From Desulfurivibrio alkaliphilus (GTDB lineage Bacteria; Desulfobacterota; Desulfobulbia; Desulfobulbales; Desulfurivibrionaceae): DNA of 10,999 nucleotides. This document shows, one piece after another, positions 1-6,586 of this stretch. Within the stretch, counting starts at the first letter, position 1. Each line of letters starts with the position of its first letter. Under the pieces are notes generated by a model that had not been told where the DNA came from, made no database searches, and saw nothing but the letters and a program-made list of their open reading frames with translations. The stretch covers positions 1-10,999 of the forward strand of contig DSDS01000083.1 in NCBI GenBank assembly GCA_011048585.1, written 5' to 3'. The position numbers were made by a program, and so were the translations under genes.

Positions 1-158
1 GGCCGGGCTTCAAAAACCACTGATTTGGCCCGGTAGGGACCTCCCTCCATGGTCCGGGTGGTATTGGCATTGGCCAGATTCATGGCCGCGACGTTAAGCC
101 GGCCGCGCTCGGCCTTCAGGGCCGAACCGCTGATCTGCATGGCTGTCAAAATATCCAT
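1..158 (-). CDS. flgC: Flagellar basal-body rod protein FlgC (5' part, runs off the window)
   Basis: The first 52 codons of FlgC, a proximal rod protein of the flagellar basal body that assembles in the periplasm with FlgB, FlgF and FlgG. The visible N-terminus starts MDILTAMQISGSAL and contains NLANANTTRT followed by EGGPYR, the characteristic rod/hook-family N-terminal motif in its FlgC form. The ATG (158-156) is preceded by AAGGAGG (169-175), which lies inside the end of flgB. Only three bases separate it from the flgB stop, so the two genes are surely co-transcribed and probably translationally coupled. The remaining part of the protein (FlgC is usually about 140-150 residues) lies beyond base 1. 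Identification rests on the motif and on flgB just upstream, and is firm. Confidence 0.93.
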   Translation of the reverse strand, partial: MDILTAMQISGSALKAERGRLNVAAMNLANANTTRTMEGGPYRAKSVVFEAR

Positions 159-161
159 GGC

Positions 162-548
162 TTACTTGCCTCCTTCGTCAATTACATGACGCAAGCTTTC
201 AAATTTTTTGGCGATCAACTTGCTGGTGACCTGGTACATCAGTTGATTTTCCGAAAGCTTGAGCATCTCTTCATCCAGGTCCACCGGCCGCTCTTCATGC
301 CTGAACTGGCTGACCCGAGCCGCCTCCACCGGGTCGACGGTGAGATGGCCTTTATGGGTGCGAGCCAACTCCCCCTGGCCGTTGATCACCCGCTGCATCA
401 CCAGTTCAAAGGGAAAATCCTGCACCTTGTAGCCAGGGGTCTCCAGGTTGGCGATATTGGACTGAATCAACCCTTGGCGCTGGTTGCGGACATTGAGGGC
501 CTGGTGCATCACCTCAATGGAACCACCGAACAATTTGTCTATGGGCAT
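162..548 (-). CDS. flgB: Flagellar basal-body rod protein FlgB
   Basis: 128 residues, close to the usual FlgB length of 130-140. FlgB is a proximal rod component exported by the flagellar type III apparatus and so has no cleavable signal peptide; none is seen. The family motif SNIANLETPGYK lies at about residues 30-41, and the C-terminus (NQLMYQVTSKLIAKKFESL) is the conserved amphipathic helix that pairs with the N-terminal helix in rod proteins. The start ATG (548-546) has an excellent Shine-Dalgarno, AGGAGGAG (552-559). It is the first gene after a sigma-54 promoter at 592-607 and is followed after three bases by flgC, the usual flgBC order. The flgB operon is a typical RpoN-dependent middle class in polar flagellates. 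Confidence 0.96.
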   Translation of the reverse strand: MPIDKLFGGSIEVMHQALNVRNQRQGLIQSNIANLETPGYKVQDFPFELVMQRVINGQGELARTHKGHLTVDPVEAARVSQFRHEERPVDLDEEMLKLSENQLMYQVTSKLIAKKFESLRHVIDEGGK

Positions 549-591
549 GGGCTCCTCCTGTTGCCGGGTTTAAACGCTCGCCCATTTTCCA

Positions 592-607
592 TGCAAACAT
601 GGTGCCA
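592..607 (-). promoter_or_regulatory. Sigma-54 (-24/-12) promoter of the flgBC operon
   Basis: On the minus strand the sequence reads TGGCACCATGTTTGCA, preceded by T. Compared with the RpoN consensus TGGCACG-N4-TTGCA, all positions match except the G after TGGCAC, which is C. The invariant GG and GC are exactly 12 bases apart. It lies in the 62-base gap between the response-regulator stop codon and flgB. Transcription would start near 581, leaving a leader of about 33 bases that contains the strong flgB ribosome-binding site. The gene directly upstream encodes an RpoN activator, which fits a local cascade. Enhancer sites for the activator were not identified. Confidence 0.88.
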
Positions 608-610
608 ACC

Positions 611-2080
611 TCAGAGAGTTCCCTGACTGCGGTACTCATGAAGCTTGTTGCGCAGGGTGCGGACACTGATCCCCAACATTTTGGCGGCATGGGTCCGGTT
701 GTCATCGGTTTTGCGCAGGGCCTGAAGAATCATCTGGCGCTCAACCTCCCGCAAACTCTGACCGGTCAAGTCCGGCCCGCCATCGAGGCCGGAACCGGTC
801 TCCCCCGAGACCGGTGGGGTGGAGGAGCGGGGCTCGGAGGATGCCGATCCCGGCGCCGGGGCGGCGGCAAAATCGGGTGGCGGCTCCTCATCCCAGAAGT
901 CCCAAGGCTCCAAAAACTCACCGCCACTGAGCAACACCGCCCGCTCCACCAGATTTTCCATCTCCCGCACGTTCCCCGGCCATTGATACTCAAGAAAGCG
1001 TCGTCGAGCCCGCTCCGAGATCTTTTTGACCGGCTTGCGGTAGCGGGCGGTGTATTTTGCCACGAAGAAATTAGCCAGCAGAGGGATATCCTCCGGCCGC
1101 TCCCGCAGGGCCGGCAACCGGATGGGGATCACGTTGAGCCGGTAGAAGAGATCCTCCCTAAACTCCCCGACCTTAACCGCTTCAGCCAGATCCCGGTTGG
1201 TGGTGGCCAGCACATGCACATCCACCCGCACCGGCTCCTTGCCCCCCAGGCGATCCACCTCCTCCTCCTGGAGAACCCGCAGCAGCTTGGCCTGCAGGTG
1301 GAGAGGGATCTCACCGATCTCATCCAGAAGCAGGGTCCCCCCGCTGGCCAGTTCGAACTTCCCCTTCTTGGCCATCACCGCCCCGGTGAACGCCCCCTTT
1401 TCATGGCCGAAAAGTTCACTCTCCAGCAAACCTTCGGGCAGGGCCGCGCAGTTGAGGGCCACAAAAGGGCCGGCCTTGCGGTCGCTGACCTGGTGGATAA
1501 AGCGGGCGAACACCTCCTTGCCGGTTCCCGATTCCCCCAGAACCAGCACCGTGGCCTTACTGGAAGCCACCGCCCGGGCCCGCTCCAGCAGCCGGAGAAA
1601 CTGGGGGTCCTGGCCGATCATCTGCCGCTCGCCGCCGCCGGCCTGGTTCGGGCCGGGCCCGGGAACCTTCGCCTCCCCGATTCCGCCGGCGCGGGGCGCG
1701 GAGGTGGGTGCGGCAGAGCGCTCCCGCAAAACCTTTTTCACGGTCTCCTCGATCACCTCCACCGGAAAGGGCTTGAGGATATAATCAACGGCCCCCCGTT
1801 TCATCGCCTCCACCGCCGTCTCCACCGTGGCGTAGCCGGTGATGATCACCACCGGCAGGGCCGGATGCAGCTCCTTGATCCGGCGCAGCATCTCGATGCC
1901 GTCCATCTCCGGCATCCGAATGTCGGTGATCACCAGGTCCGGTTCGGCCTTGGCCAGCAGATCCAGGGCCATTCGCCCGTTTTCCGCCACCGTCACTTCG
2001 TACCCCCCCCGGCTCAAGGCCTCGTAGAGGGCAACCCGCATGTTCTGTTCGTCATCAACAACCAGTATCTTTCGGACCAT
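611..2080 (-). CDS. Sigma-54-dependent NtrC-family response regulator (flagellar, FlrC/FlgR-like)
   Basis: 489 residues with three domains. The receiver domain (about 1-120) has the acidic pair D9-D10, phosphoacceptor D53 in VITDIRMPEMDG, T81 and K103. The AAA+ sigma-54 interaction domain (about 150-390) has Walker A GESGTGKE (182-189), an intact GAFTGA loop (229-234), Walker B LLLDE (250-254) and WPGNVRE. A Pro/Ala/Ser-rich linker leads to a C-terminal Fis-type helix-turn-helix (about 451-489). When phosphorylated it should oligomerise and drive open-complex formation by RpoN holoenzyme. It follows the kinase-like gene after 31 bases and sits directly before the sigma-54 promoter of flgB, so it is the likely activator of the rod operon, equivalent in role to Vibrio FlrC or epsilonproteobacterial FlgR. 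That role is inferred from position; the family assignment is certain. The ribosome-binding site is weak. Confidence 0.93.
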   Translation of the reverse strand: MVRKILVVDDEQNMRVALYEALSRGGYEVTVAENGRMALDLLAKAEPDLVITDIRMPEMDGIEMLRRIKELHPALPVVIITGYATVETAVEAMKRGAVDYILKPFPVEVIEETVKKVLRERSAAPTSAPRAGGIGEAKVPGPGPNQAGGGERQMIGQDPQFLRLLERARAVASSKATVLVLGESGTGKEVFARFIHQVSDRKAGPFVALNCAALPEGLLESELFGHEKGAFTGAVMAKKGKFELASGGTLLLDEIGEIPLHLQAKLLRVLQEEEVDRLGGKEPVRVDVHVLATTNRDLAEAVKVGEFREDLFYRLNVIPIRLPALRERPEDIPLLANFFVAKYTARYRKPVKKISERARRRFLEYQWPGNVREMENLVERAVLLSGGEFLEPWDFWDEEPPPDFAAAPAPGSASSEPRSSTPPVSGETGSGLDGGPDLTGQSLREVERQMILQALRKTDDNRTHAAKMLGISVRTLRNKLHEYRSQGTL

Positions 2081-2111
2081 ATTCCGTATCCCGTTTTACC
2101 TGCCTTAACCA

Positions 2112-3191
2112 TCAGTAGGGCAAAAGGACCGTAAAAACCGAACCGGCCCCCGGTTCACTATCCACCCGAATAAACCCCCGGTGACTCTCGACAATATGAT
2201 GGACGATGGCCAGTCCCAGACCCTTGCCCCCCTTCTTGGTGGTAAAGAAGGGGTCGAAAATTTTATCGCGATCGGCAGCGGCGATCCCCCGGCCCCGGTC
2301 CAACAGGCGAACCTCCAACATGGCCGGTCTCTCCCGACCGGCTTCCAGGCTGCGGGTGGACAGTTCCACCGTTCCCGGCCCCTCCATGCTTTCCAGGGCA
2401 TTCATGCCGAGGTTGAGCATCATCTGTTCCAACAGGCCGGGATCAGCCCCAATATCATCCAGCCGATGATTATAAGTGGTCAGAAAATCGATCCCGGCGG
2501 CCTCCCCCAAGGGGGCCAGGGAAGCCCAAACTCGCTCCAGCCAGGAGCGGATAGCCACCCCTCGCTTTTCCGGCCGGGGCTGCGCGGCGAAGGTCAGGGT
2601 GTTGTCCAGCAGGTGGTTCATGGTCCTGATGGCGGCCAGCATCCTATTGGTAAGTCGTTGATAATCTGGGTCATCCCCCAGATCACGACGCAGCATTGAA
2701 GCATAAAGCTCCAACCCCCCCAAGGGGTTGCGCAACTCCTGGCTCAAGGAAACCGCCATATCCTGAATGGCGGCAAAGCGGCGGCAACGGTCGAGGTGAG
2801 GTTCAACCATGGCCGGGTAGGTTACATCTTCCAGGGAGAGGAAAAAGCCGCCCACATCGAAGAAGGGACTCTGCAGTTCGTTGCGGGCAATCAGCAGATA
2901 ACGGTGACCAGCCTCACCGGGAGTGGCCTGATCCACCATCATTTTGCCGCCGGCCCGGCTCAAGGGAAGCATGGCGGCGGCCTCCAGCCCCAGGGTCCGG
3001 CCCAGCAAATCCCAACAGGAGCGCCCCTGAATCGAAGACCCGGCAAAGCCCAGCAGGGTGGCAGCCTGGCGATTGGCGGCCAACAGCTGCCCCTGGCGGT
3101 CGGCCAGCAACAGGCCACCGGGAATGCTTTCGATCATCGCGAAGAAAAATTCCCGCAGCTGATCGGGTTTATCGAAGGATAACAAGGTCAT
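2112..3191 (-). CDS. PAS-domain sensor histidine-kinase-like protein, phosphoacceptor His replaced by Gln
   Basis: 359 residues, no membrane segment or signal peptide, so cytoplasmic like FlrB, FleS and FlgS. A PAS domain (about 13-125; ESIPGGLLLAD then GQLLAANRQA) is followed by a HisKA-like helical hairpin (about 137-202) and a HATPase domain (about 210-359). The ATP-binding motifs look intact: N box with N260 and N264, G1 box DRGRG (298-302), F box IFDPFFTTK (311-319) and G2 box GKGLG (322-326). The H box reads SLSQELRNPLGGLELYAS, with Gln151 (CAG, bases 2741-2739) where the phosphorylated His should be; Glu152 and Asn155 of the ExxN phosphatase motif remain. It lies 12 bases after the TPR gene and 31 bases before the response-regulator gene, its evident partner. 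It may be a phosphatase, an adaptor pseudokinase, or dependent on another kinase. The family call is firm; the activity is open. Confidence 0.88.
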   Translation of the reverse strand: MTLLSFDKPDQLREFFFAMIESIPGGLLLADRQGQLLAANRQAATLLGFAGSSIQGRSCWDLLGRTLGLEAAAMLPLSRAGGKMMVDQATPGEAGHRYLLIARNELQSPFFDVGGFFLSLEDVTYPAMVEPHLDRCRRFAAIQDMAVSLSQELRNPLGGLELYASMLRRDLGDDPDYQRLTNRMLAAIRTMNHLLDNTLTFAAQPRPEKRGVAIRSWLERVWASLAPLGEAAGIDFLTTYNHRLDDIGADPGLLEQMMLNLGMNALESMEGPGTVELSTRSLEAGRERPAMLEVRLLDRGRGIAAADRDKIFDPFFTTKKGGKGLGLAIVHHIVESHRGFIRVDSEPGAGSVFTVLLPY

Positions 3192-3203
3192 TTCAGCCGG
3201 CGA

Positions 3204-5282
3204 CTATTGAGTGAAGAGGCTGCGCACTCCCTCCGTGGCCTCCACGATATCCAACTGATTAAGCTGCTGACGGGCCATTTTGCCCAGCAGCTGATCCGGG
3301 CCAGCGGCGGCGGCCAGGTGCCGACGGGCTTCGTCGCGAGCCTGTTGATCACCCTTTGCCAGCAAAGCTCCCAATTGAAAGCTGATGACCTGAAAATCCT
3401 CCCCCTCCCGGGGCAGGCCCTCGGCCAGGCCGGCGCCGTAAACCGCCCGGGCCTGGGCCTCCAGGCCCTGACGTCGCAGACCCTCCCCGACCCGGCGATA
3501 CCAGGCCTGGGCCAACTCGGATCCCAGCCAACCCTCCTCCAGACCGCGGGCCAGCACCGGGGGCATCTGGCTGAAAATCTCCAGGGCGGCCATGGTCCGC
3601 AACAGGGCGGGCAAAACCTCCCCCCACCGCGGAACCGCCTCCGGAGAAGCGAGGGCTTGGCGGAAAAACTCCCACGCCTCCTGGTGGCGCTGTTCCAAGG
3701 CGCGCAAAGCGCCGCTGAGGGCCTGAGCTTCGGCCAGCCGGGCCGGTTGCTCGGCATAAATCCGGCGCAGATGGGTGAGGAGGCGATCGGCGGCGGCGAA
3801 ATCCTTCAGGTCGAGATAAACCAGAGCCCGCCGATAATAAAGTTCGGCCAACTCCTGATCACTCATGGTCCCGGCCAGGGCCCGGTAATAAACCACCGCC
3901 GCCTGCTCATAAAGCGCCAGCTCTTCCAGGGCCCTGCCGATCAGCATACGAAGCCTGCCGGGCTGGTAGTGGCGCACGTGCTGGTGCTCATTGATGTAAA
4001 GATGATAGACCCGCTCATACTCACCCCGCCGGAGCAGTTCCTCGACCAGAAAAACCAGCAACTCGCCGGTCCGCTTGGGGTCAAATCCGGGCCCCTCCCG
4101 GGTGGCGGCATGACGGATATAGGTCCGGGCCTGCTCCAGGGCCTCCTCCAAGTCACCCCGGTCCTTGAGGCGAAGCAGCAAGCCGTAGCGGGCATCCTGA
4201 GCAATCGGGTCCAGCCCGTACTGGTCAATGACCGCCAAATAAGGGTAATCGCCGTCCCGGTCGGCGGGATCCCGTAGCGACCGCCATTGCTCCCACTGCC
4301 GGGCCTGAGCATCAAGAAACTGGGCCTGGCGGAAGCGGGCCAGAACCACCGCTCGTTCCCCGGCGCCCCCCTCGTCGATAACCCGCTGATAAAGACGCTG
4401 GGCCGGGGCTTGTTCGCCCTGCCGGTAATAGCTTTCCCCCAGGGCGAACAGGGCCTCGGTCCGGCGGGGGGATAGGGGCGAGAGGTTGACAAAGCGCCAG
4501 AGCTGCTCCCGGGCCTCCTCCTCCCGCCCCAAACGCCCGTTGGCCAGCCCCAGCAGCAACAGCAGCTCGGGGTTTTCCAGGTGATAATCGGGGGGGGTAA
4601 TCTGTACGATACGCTCCAGGGTGGTCAGAACCAGCAGGTGCTCCCCCCGGGTCTCGTAGGCCTGCCGCAGGCCGAACAAGGCTTTTAGCCTGAGCTCCTC
4701 ATCCGGCTCCCGGGTCAAATCGTTGAGCAGCGGCACCGCCTCCTCCACCCGGCCCACCTCCAACAGCGTTATGGCCTGCCAGTAGCGGGAGCGGGGCAGC
4801 AAGGGGGAATCGGCATAGCGCTGCTCGAACAACCTGAAATAGGTAAGGGCCTCCCGGAAAAAACGCATCCGGAAATAGCTGATTCCAATCTCCAGATAGG
4901 CCTCGTCACGATGGCTGGCGTCGGGATATTCGGTGCTGTAACGATGAAAAAGATCACGAACCCGTTCCCAGTCGGGATCCGCTTCCTGCTCGGCGGCCTT
5001 ACGAAGCATCTGGGCGGCCCGCCACAGGGACTCCTCGGCAAATTCCGAGCGGGAAAACTCCCGGTGCAGGCGTTCAAAATTGCTGGCAGCCTCAGCCCAT
5101 CTCTCCTCAGCGGCGGCGGCGGTGGCCCGCTCCCAGAGACCGCGGACGGAGAGCCTTTCCTGGCTGGCTGCTCCGGCGGTGGCCAGCAGCAGGAGCACCC
5201 CCAGCAGCAGCGCCGGTGCCAAAAAACGGGCCGCGGGCGGGAGCAAGGTCGAGATGGCGGTCCAGTCAGACTTTTGACACAT
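3204..5282 (-). CDS. Exported tetratricopeptide-repeat protein of the flagellar regulatory operon
   Basis: 692 residues. The N-terminus has a short basic region and a hydrophobic stretch (about 20-36, FLAPALLLGVLLLLATA) with a plausible signal-peptidase I site near A36-G-A38; there is no lipobox cysteine. The remainder is almost entirely helical and rich in TPR-like repeats, for example DEAYLEIGISYFRMRFFREA followed by YFRLFEQRYADSP, and ALFALGESYYRQGEQAPAQR followed by LYQRVID. The first repeats resemble the BamD/YbgF type. Such solenoids are protein-binding scaffolds, so a periplasmic or envelope-facing partner is expected; no enzymatic motif is visible. Its ATG lies inside the last codons of the upstream activator gene (17-base overlap), suggesting translational coupling; the ribosome-binding site is weak. 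A link to flagellar assembly is inferred only from location. I cannot name an orthologue. Confidence 0.8.
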   Translation of the reverse strand: MCQKSDWTAISTLLPPAARFLAPALLLGVLLLLATAGAASQERLSVRGLWERATAAAAEERWAEAASNFERLHREFSRSEFAEESLWRAAQMLRKAAEQEADPDWERVRDLFHRYSTEYPDASHRDEAYLEIGISYFRMRFFREALTYFRLFEQRYADSPLLPRSRYWQAITLLEVGRVEEAVPLLNDLTREPDEELRLKALFGLRQAYETRGEHLLVLTTLERIVQITPPDYHLENPELLLLLGLANGRLGREEEAREQLWRFVNLSPLSPRRTEALFALGESYYRQGEQAPAQRLYQRVIDEGGAGERAVVLARFRQAQFLDAQARQWEQWRSLRDPADRDGDYPYLAVIDQYGLDPIAQDARYGLLLRLKDRGDLEEALEQARTYIRHAATREGPGFDPKRTGELLVFLVEELLRRGEYERVYHLYINEHQHVRHYQPGRLRMLIGRALEELALYEQAAVVYYRALAGTMSDQELAELYYRRALVYLDLKDFAAADRLLTHLRRIYAEQPARLAEAQALSGALRALEQRHQEAWEFFRQALASPEAVPRWGEVLPALLRTMAALEIFSQMPPVLARGLEEGWLGSELAQAWYRRVGEGLRRQGLEAQARAVYGAGLAEGLPREGEDFQVISFQLGALLAKGDQQARDEARRHLAAAAGPDQLLGKMARQQLNQLDIVEATEGVRSLFTQ

Positions 5283-6390
5283 CTTGGGGCTCGCCCAGGT
5301 TGTAGCGCTTCATCTTCTCCAGCAGGGTGGTACGATTAACATTGAGCAGCTTGGCGGCGCGGTTCTTGACCCAACCGGTTTGCTCCATGGCCCTGACAAT
5401 CAAAACCTTCTCGAATTCAGCCACCCGCTCGCTCAAAACAAAACCGCTGGGGGGGATCTGCCAGCTGCCCGAACCGGGATCGTCGCCGACCACGGCCGCC
5501 GCGAACTCGGCGGGCTTACCGACCGGAGTCGCCACATCCCTCGCCGCGCTCTCCGCGCCAGCGGGGACTCGGGAAACCGGCACCGGCCTGGTGGCCAGCA
5601 GCCGCTCGGGCAGATCATCAACTCCCAGCTGGCGGCCAGAAGAGAGGATCACCATCCGCTCCACCAGGTTCTCCAGCTCCCGCACATTGCCGGGCCAGGG
5701 ATAGCCCAGCAGATACTCCATGGCCCGGGGATGCACTCCGCTGATCTTGGTCCGCCGCGAACGGTTGCAGCGGGCGATAAAATGATCGATCAACAACGGG
5801 ATGTCGGAAGCCCGCTCCCGCAGAGGCGGGGTTTCGATGGGGATTACGTTGAGGCGATAGTAGAGGTCTTCCCGGAAGTTGCCCCGGCTGACCTCCTCCT
5901 CCAGGTCACGGTTGGTGGCGGCCACCACCCGGAAATCGGAGACGATGGTCCGGGTTCCCCCCACCCGCTCAAATTTTTTCTCCTGCAAAACCCGCAGCAG
6001 CTTGACCTGCAGCATCGGACTCATCTCCGCAATCTCATCGAGGAAGAGTGTGCCCCCGTCGGCCAACTCGAAGCGGCCGGGACGGGTGCGGACGGCATGG
6101 GTGAAAGCCCCCCGTTCGTGGCCGAAAAGTTCACTTTCCAGCAGCTCTCCCGGGATTGCCCCGCAGTTTACGGCAACAAAAGGCCCCTGACGACGACCCC
6201 CTTCCTGATGCAAAGCCTGGGCCACCAACTCCTTGCCGGTCCCCGATTCCCCCCGGACCAGCACGGTGGTATCGGCATCGGCCACCTTGCGAATCAGGCT
6301 GAAAACATGTTTAATTTTATCGCTTGCGCCAATAATGGCCGCGCATCCTGACGTCGTCAACGCTCCGTTATCGATCTCTCCGTCGGTCAT
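5266..6390 (-). CDS. Sigma-54-dependent transcriptional activator, AAA+ and Fis HTH only (FlrA/FleQ-like position)
   Basis: 374 residues from the ATG at 6390-6388, which has GAGGTGG at 6396-6402. The reading frame stays open to a TTG at 6456, but that codon overlaps the -10 region of the promoter, so the ATG is preferred. There is no receiver or other sensory domain: the AAA+ domain begins almost at once, with Walker A GESGTGKE (47-54), GAFTHA (94-99) in place of GAFTGA, Walker B LFLDE (115-119) and WPGNVRELENLVERM. A variable linker precedes a Fis-type helix-turn-helix (about 326-363, NRAAKLLNVNRTTLLEKMKR). It should act with RpoN. Being first in the operon, with its own sigma-70-type promoter, it may be the top-level flagellar activator, like FlrA/FleQ, which also lack a functional receiver. 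That role is inferred. It overlaps the TPR gene by 17 bases. Confidence 0.9.
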   Translation of the reverse strand: MTDGEIDNGALTTSGCAAIIGASDKIKHVFSLIRKVADADTTVLVRGESGTGKELVAQALHQEGGRRQGPFVAVNCGAIPGELLESELFGHERGAFTHAVRTRPGRFELADGGTLFLDEIAEMSPMLQVKLLRVLQEKKFERVGGTRTIVSDFRVVAATNRDLEEEVSRGNFREDLYYRLNVIPIETPPLRERASDIPLLIDHFIARCNRSRRTKISGVHPRAMEYLLGYPWPGNVRELENLVERMVILSSGRQLGVDDLPERLLATRPVPVSRVPAGAESAARDVATPVGKPAEFAAAVVGDDPGSGSWQIPPSGFVLSERVAEFEKVLIVRAMEQTGWVKNRAAKLLNVNRTTLLEKMKRYNLGEPQDVSKV

Positions 6391-6440
6391 CCCCGCCACC
6401 TCGGATGCTAAAAAATGTTTATTAATTTCGGAAGTTATGT

Positions 6441-6456
6441 TTGTATGTCTATACAA
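6441..6456. promoter_or_regulatory. Palindrome overlapping the -10, candidate operator
   Basis: TTGTAT-GTCT-ATACAA is a perfect 6-base inverted repeat with a 4-base spacer. It covers the proposed -10 (6448-6453) and start region of the minus-strand regulatory operon, where a bound protein would block RNA polymerase. The binding protein is unknown. Confidence 0.4.
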
Positions 6457-6477
6457 TAAGGCTCAAAACAGTGTCAA
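6448..6477 (-). promoter_or_regulatory. Probable sigma-70-type promoter of the activator-TPR-kinase-regulator operon
   Basis: On the minus strand a perfect -35 hexamer TTGACA (6477-6472) is followed after 18 bases by TATAGA (6453-6448) as the -10. The start of transcription would be near 6441, giving a leader of about 50 bases before the ATG at 6390. A 16-base palindrome (6441-6456) overlaps the -10, as an operator would. No sigma-54 element was seen here. Confidence 0.6.
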
Positions 6478-6519
6478 TTTTTTTTCACCATGATTATGGT
6501 ATTCGCCGTGAAACAGAGG

Positions 6520-6549
6520 TGAACAAGGCTCCTTGTTACCAGATAAGAT
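6520..6549 (+). promoter_or_regulatory. Weak possible promoter for ftsE-ftsX-envC
   Basis: TGAACA (6520-6525) and TAAGAT (6544-6549) are each 4/6 matches to the -35 and -10 consensus, 18 bases apart. An alternative pair is TTGTTA (6534-6539) with TTAAAA (6556-6561). Neither is strong, but a promoter for the plus-strand operon must lie in this divergent gap or be very weak. Confidence 0.3.
6522..6537. repeat. Perfect 7+7 inverted repeat in the divergent promoter region
   Basis: AACAAGG-CT-CCTTGTT is a 7-base perfect inverted repeat with a 2-base centre. It lies about 50 bases before ftsE and about 85 bases upstream of the predicted start of the opposite operon, within the possible ftsE promoter. 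It could be a dimeric regulator site. It lacks a T-run and is not a convincing terminator. Confidence 0.45.
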
Positions 6550-6586
6550 ACCGTTTTAAAAGTAAAAAAATGGACCTGTCAGCAAA

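Noticed and set aside
599..2134. Open reading frame of 511 codons on the plus strand
   Set aside because: It lies antisense to the response-regulator gene, is low-complexity (Pro/His/Arg/Gly-rich), has no recognisable domain, and is a by-product of GC-rich codon use.
3207..4277. Open reading frame of 356 codons on the plus strand opposite the TPR gene
   Set aside because: Antisense shadow with biased Gln/Leu/Pro composition and no recognisable motif.
6391..6456. TTG start giving a 22-residue longer first activator
   Set aside because: The TTG overlaps the -10 of the best promoter, lies upstream of the predicted transcript start, and has no Shine-Dalgarno; the ATG at 6390 has GAGGTGG at good spacing.
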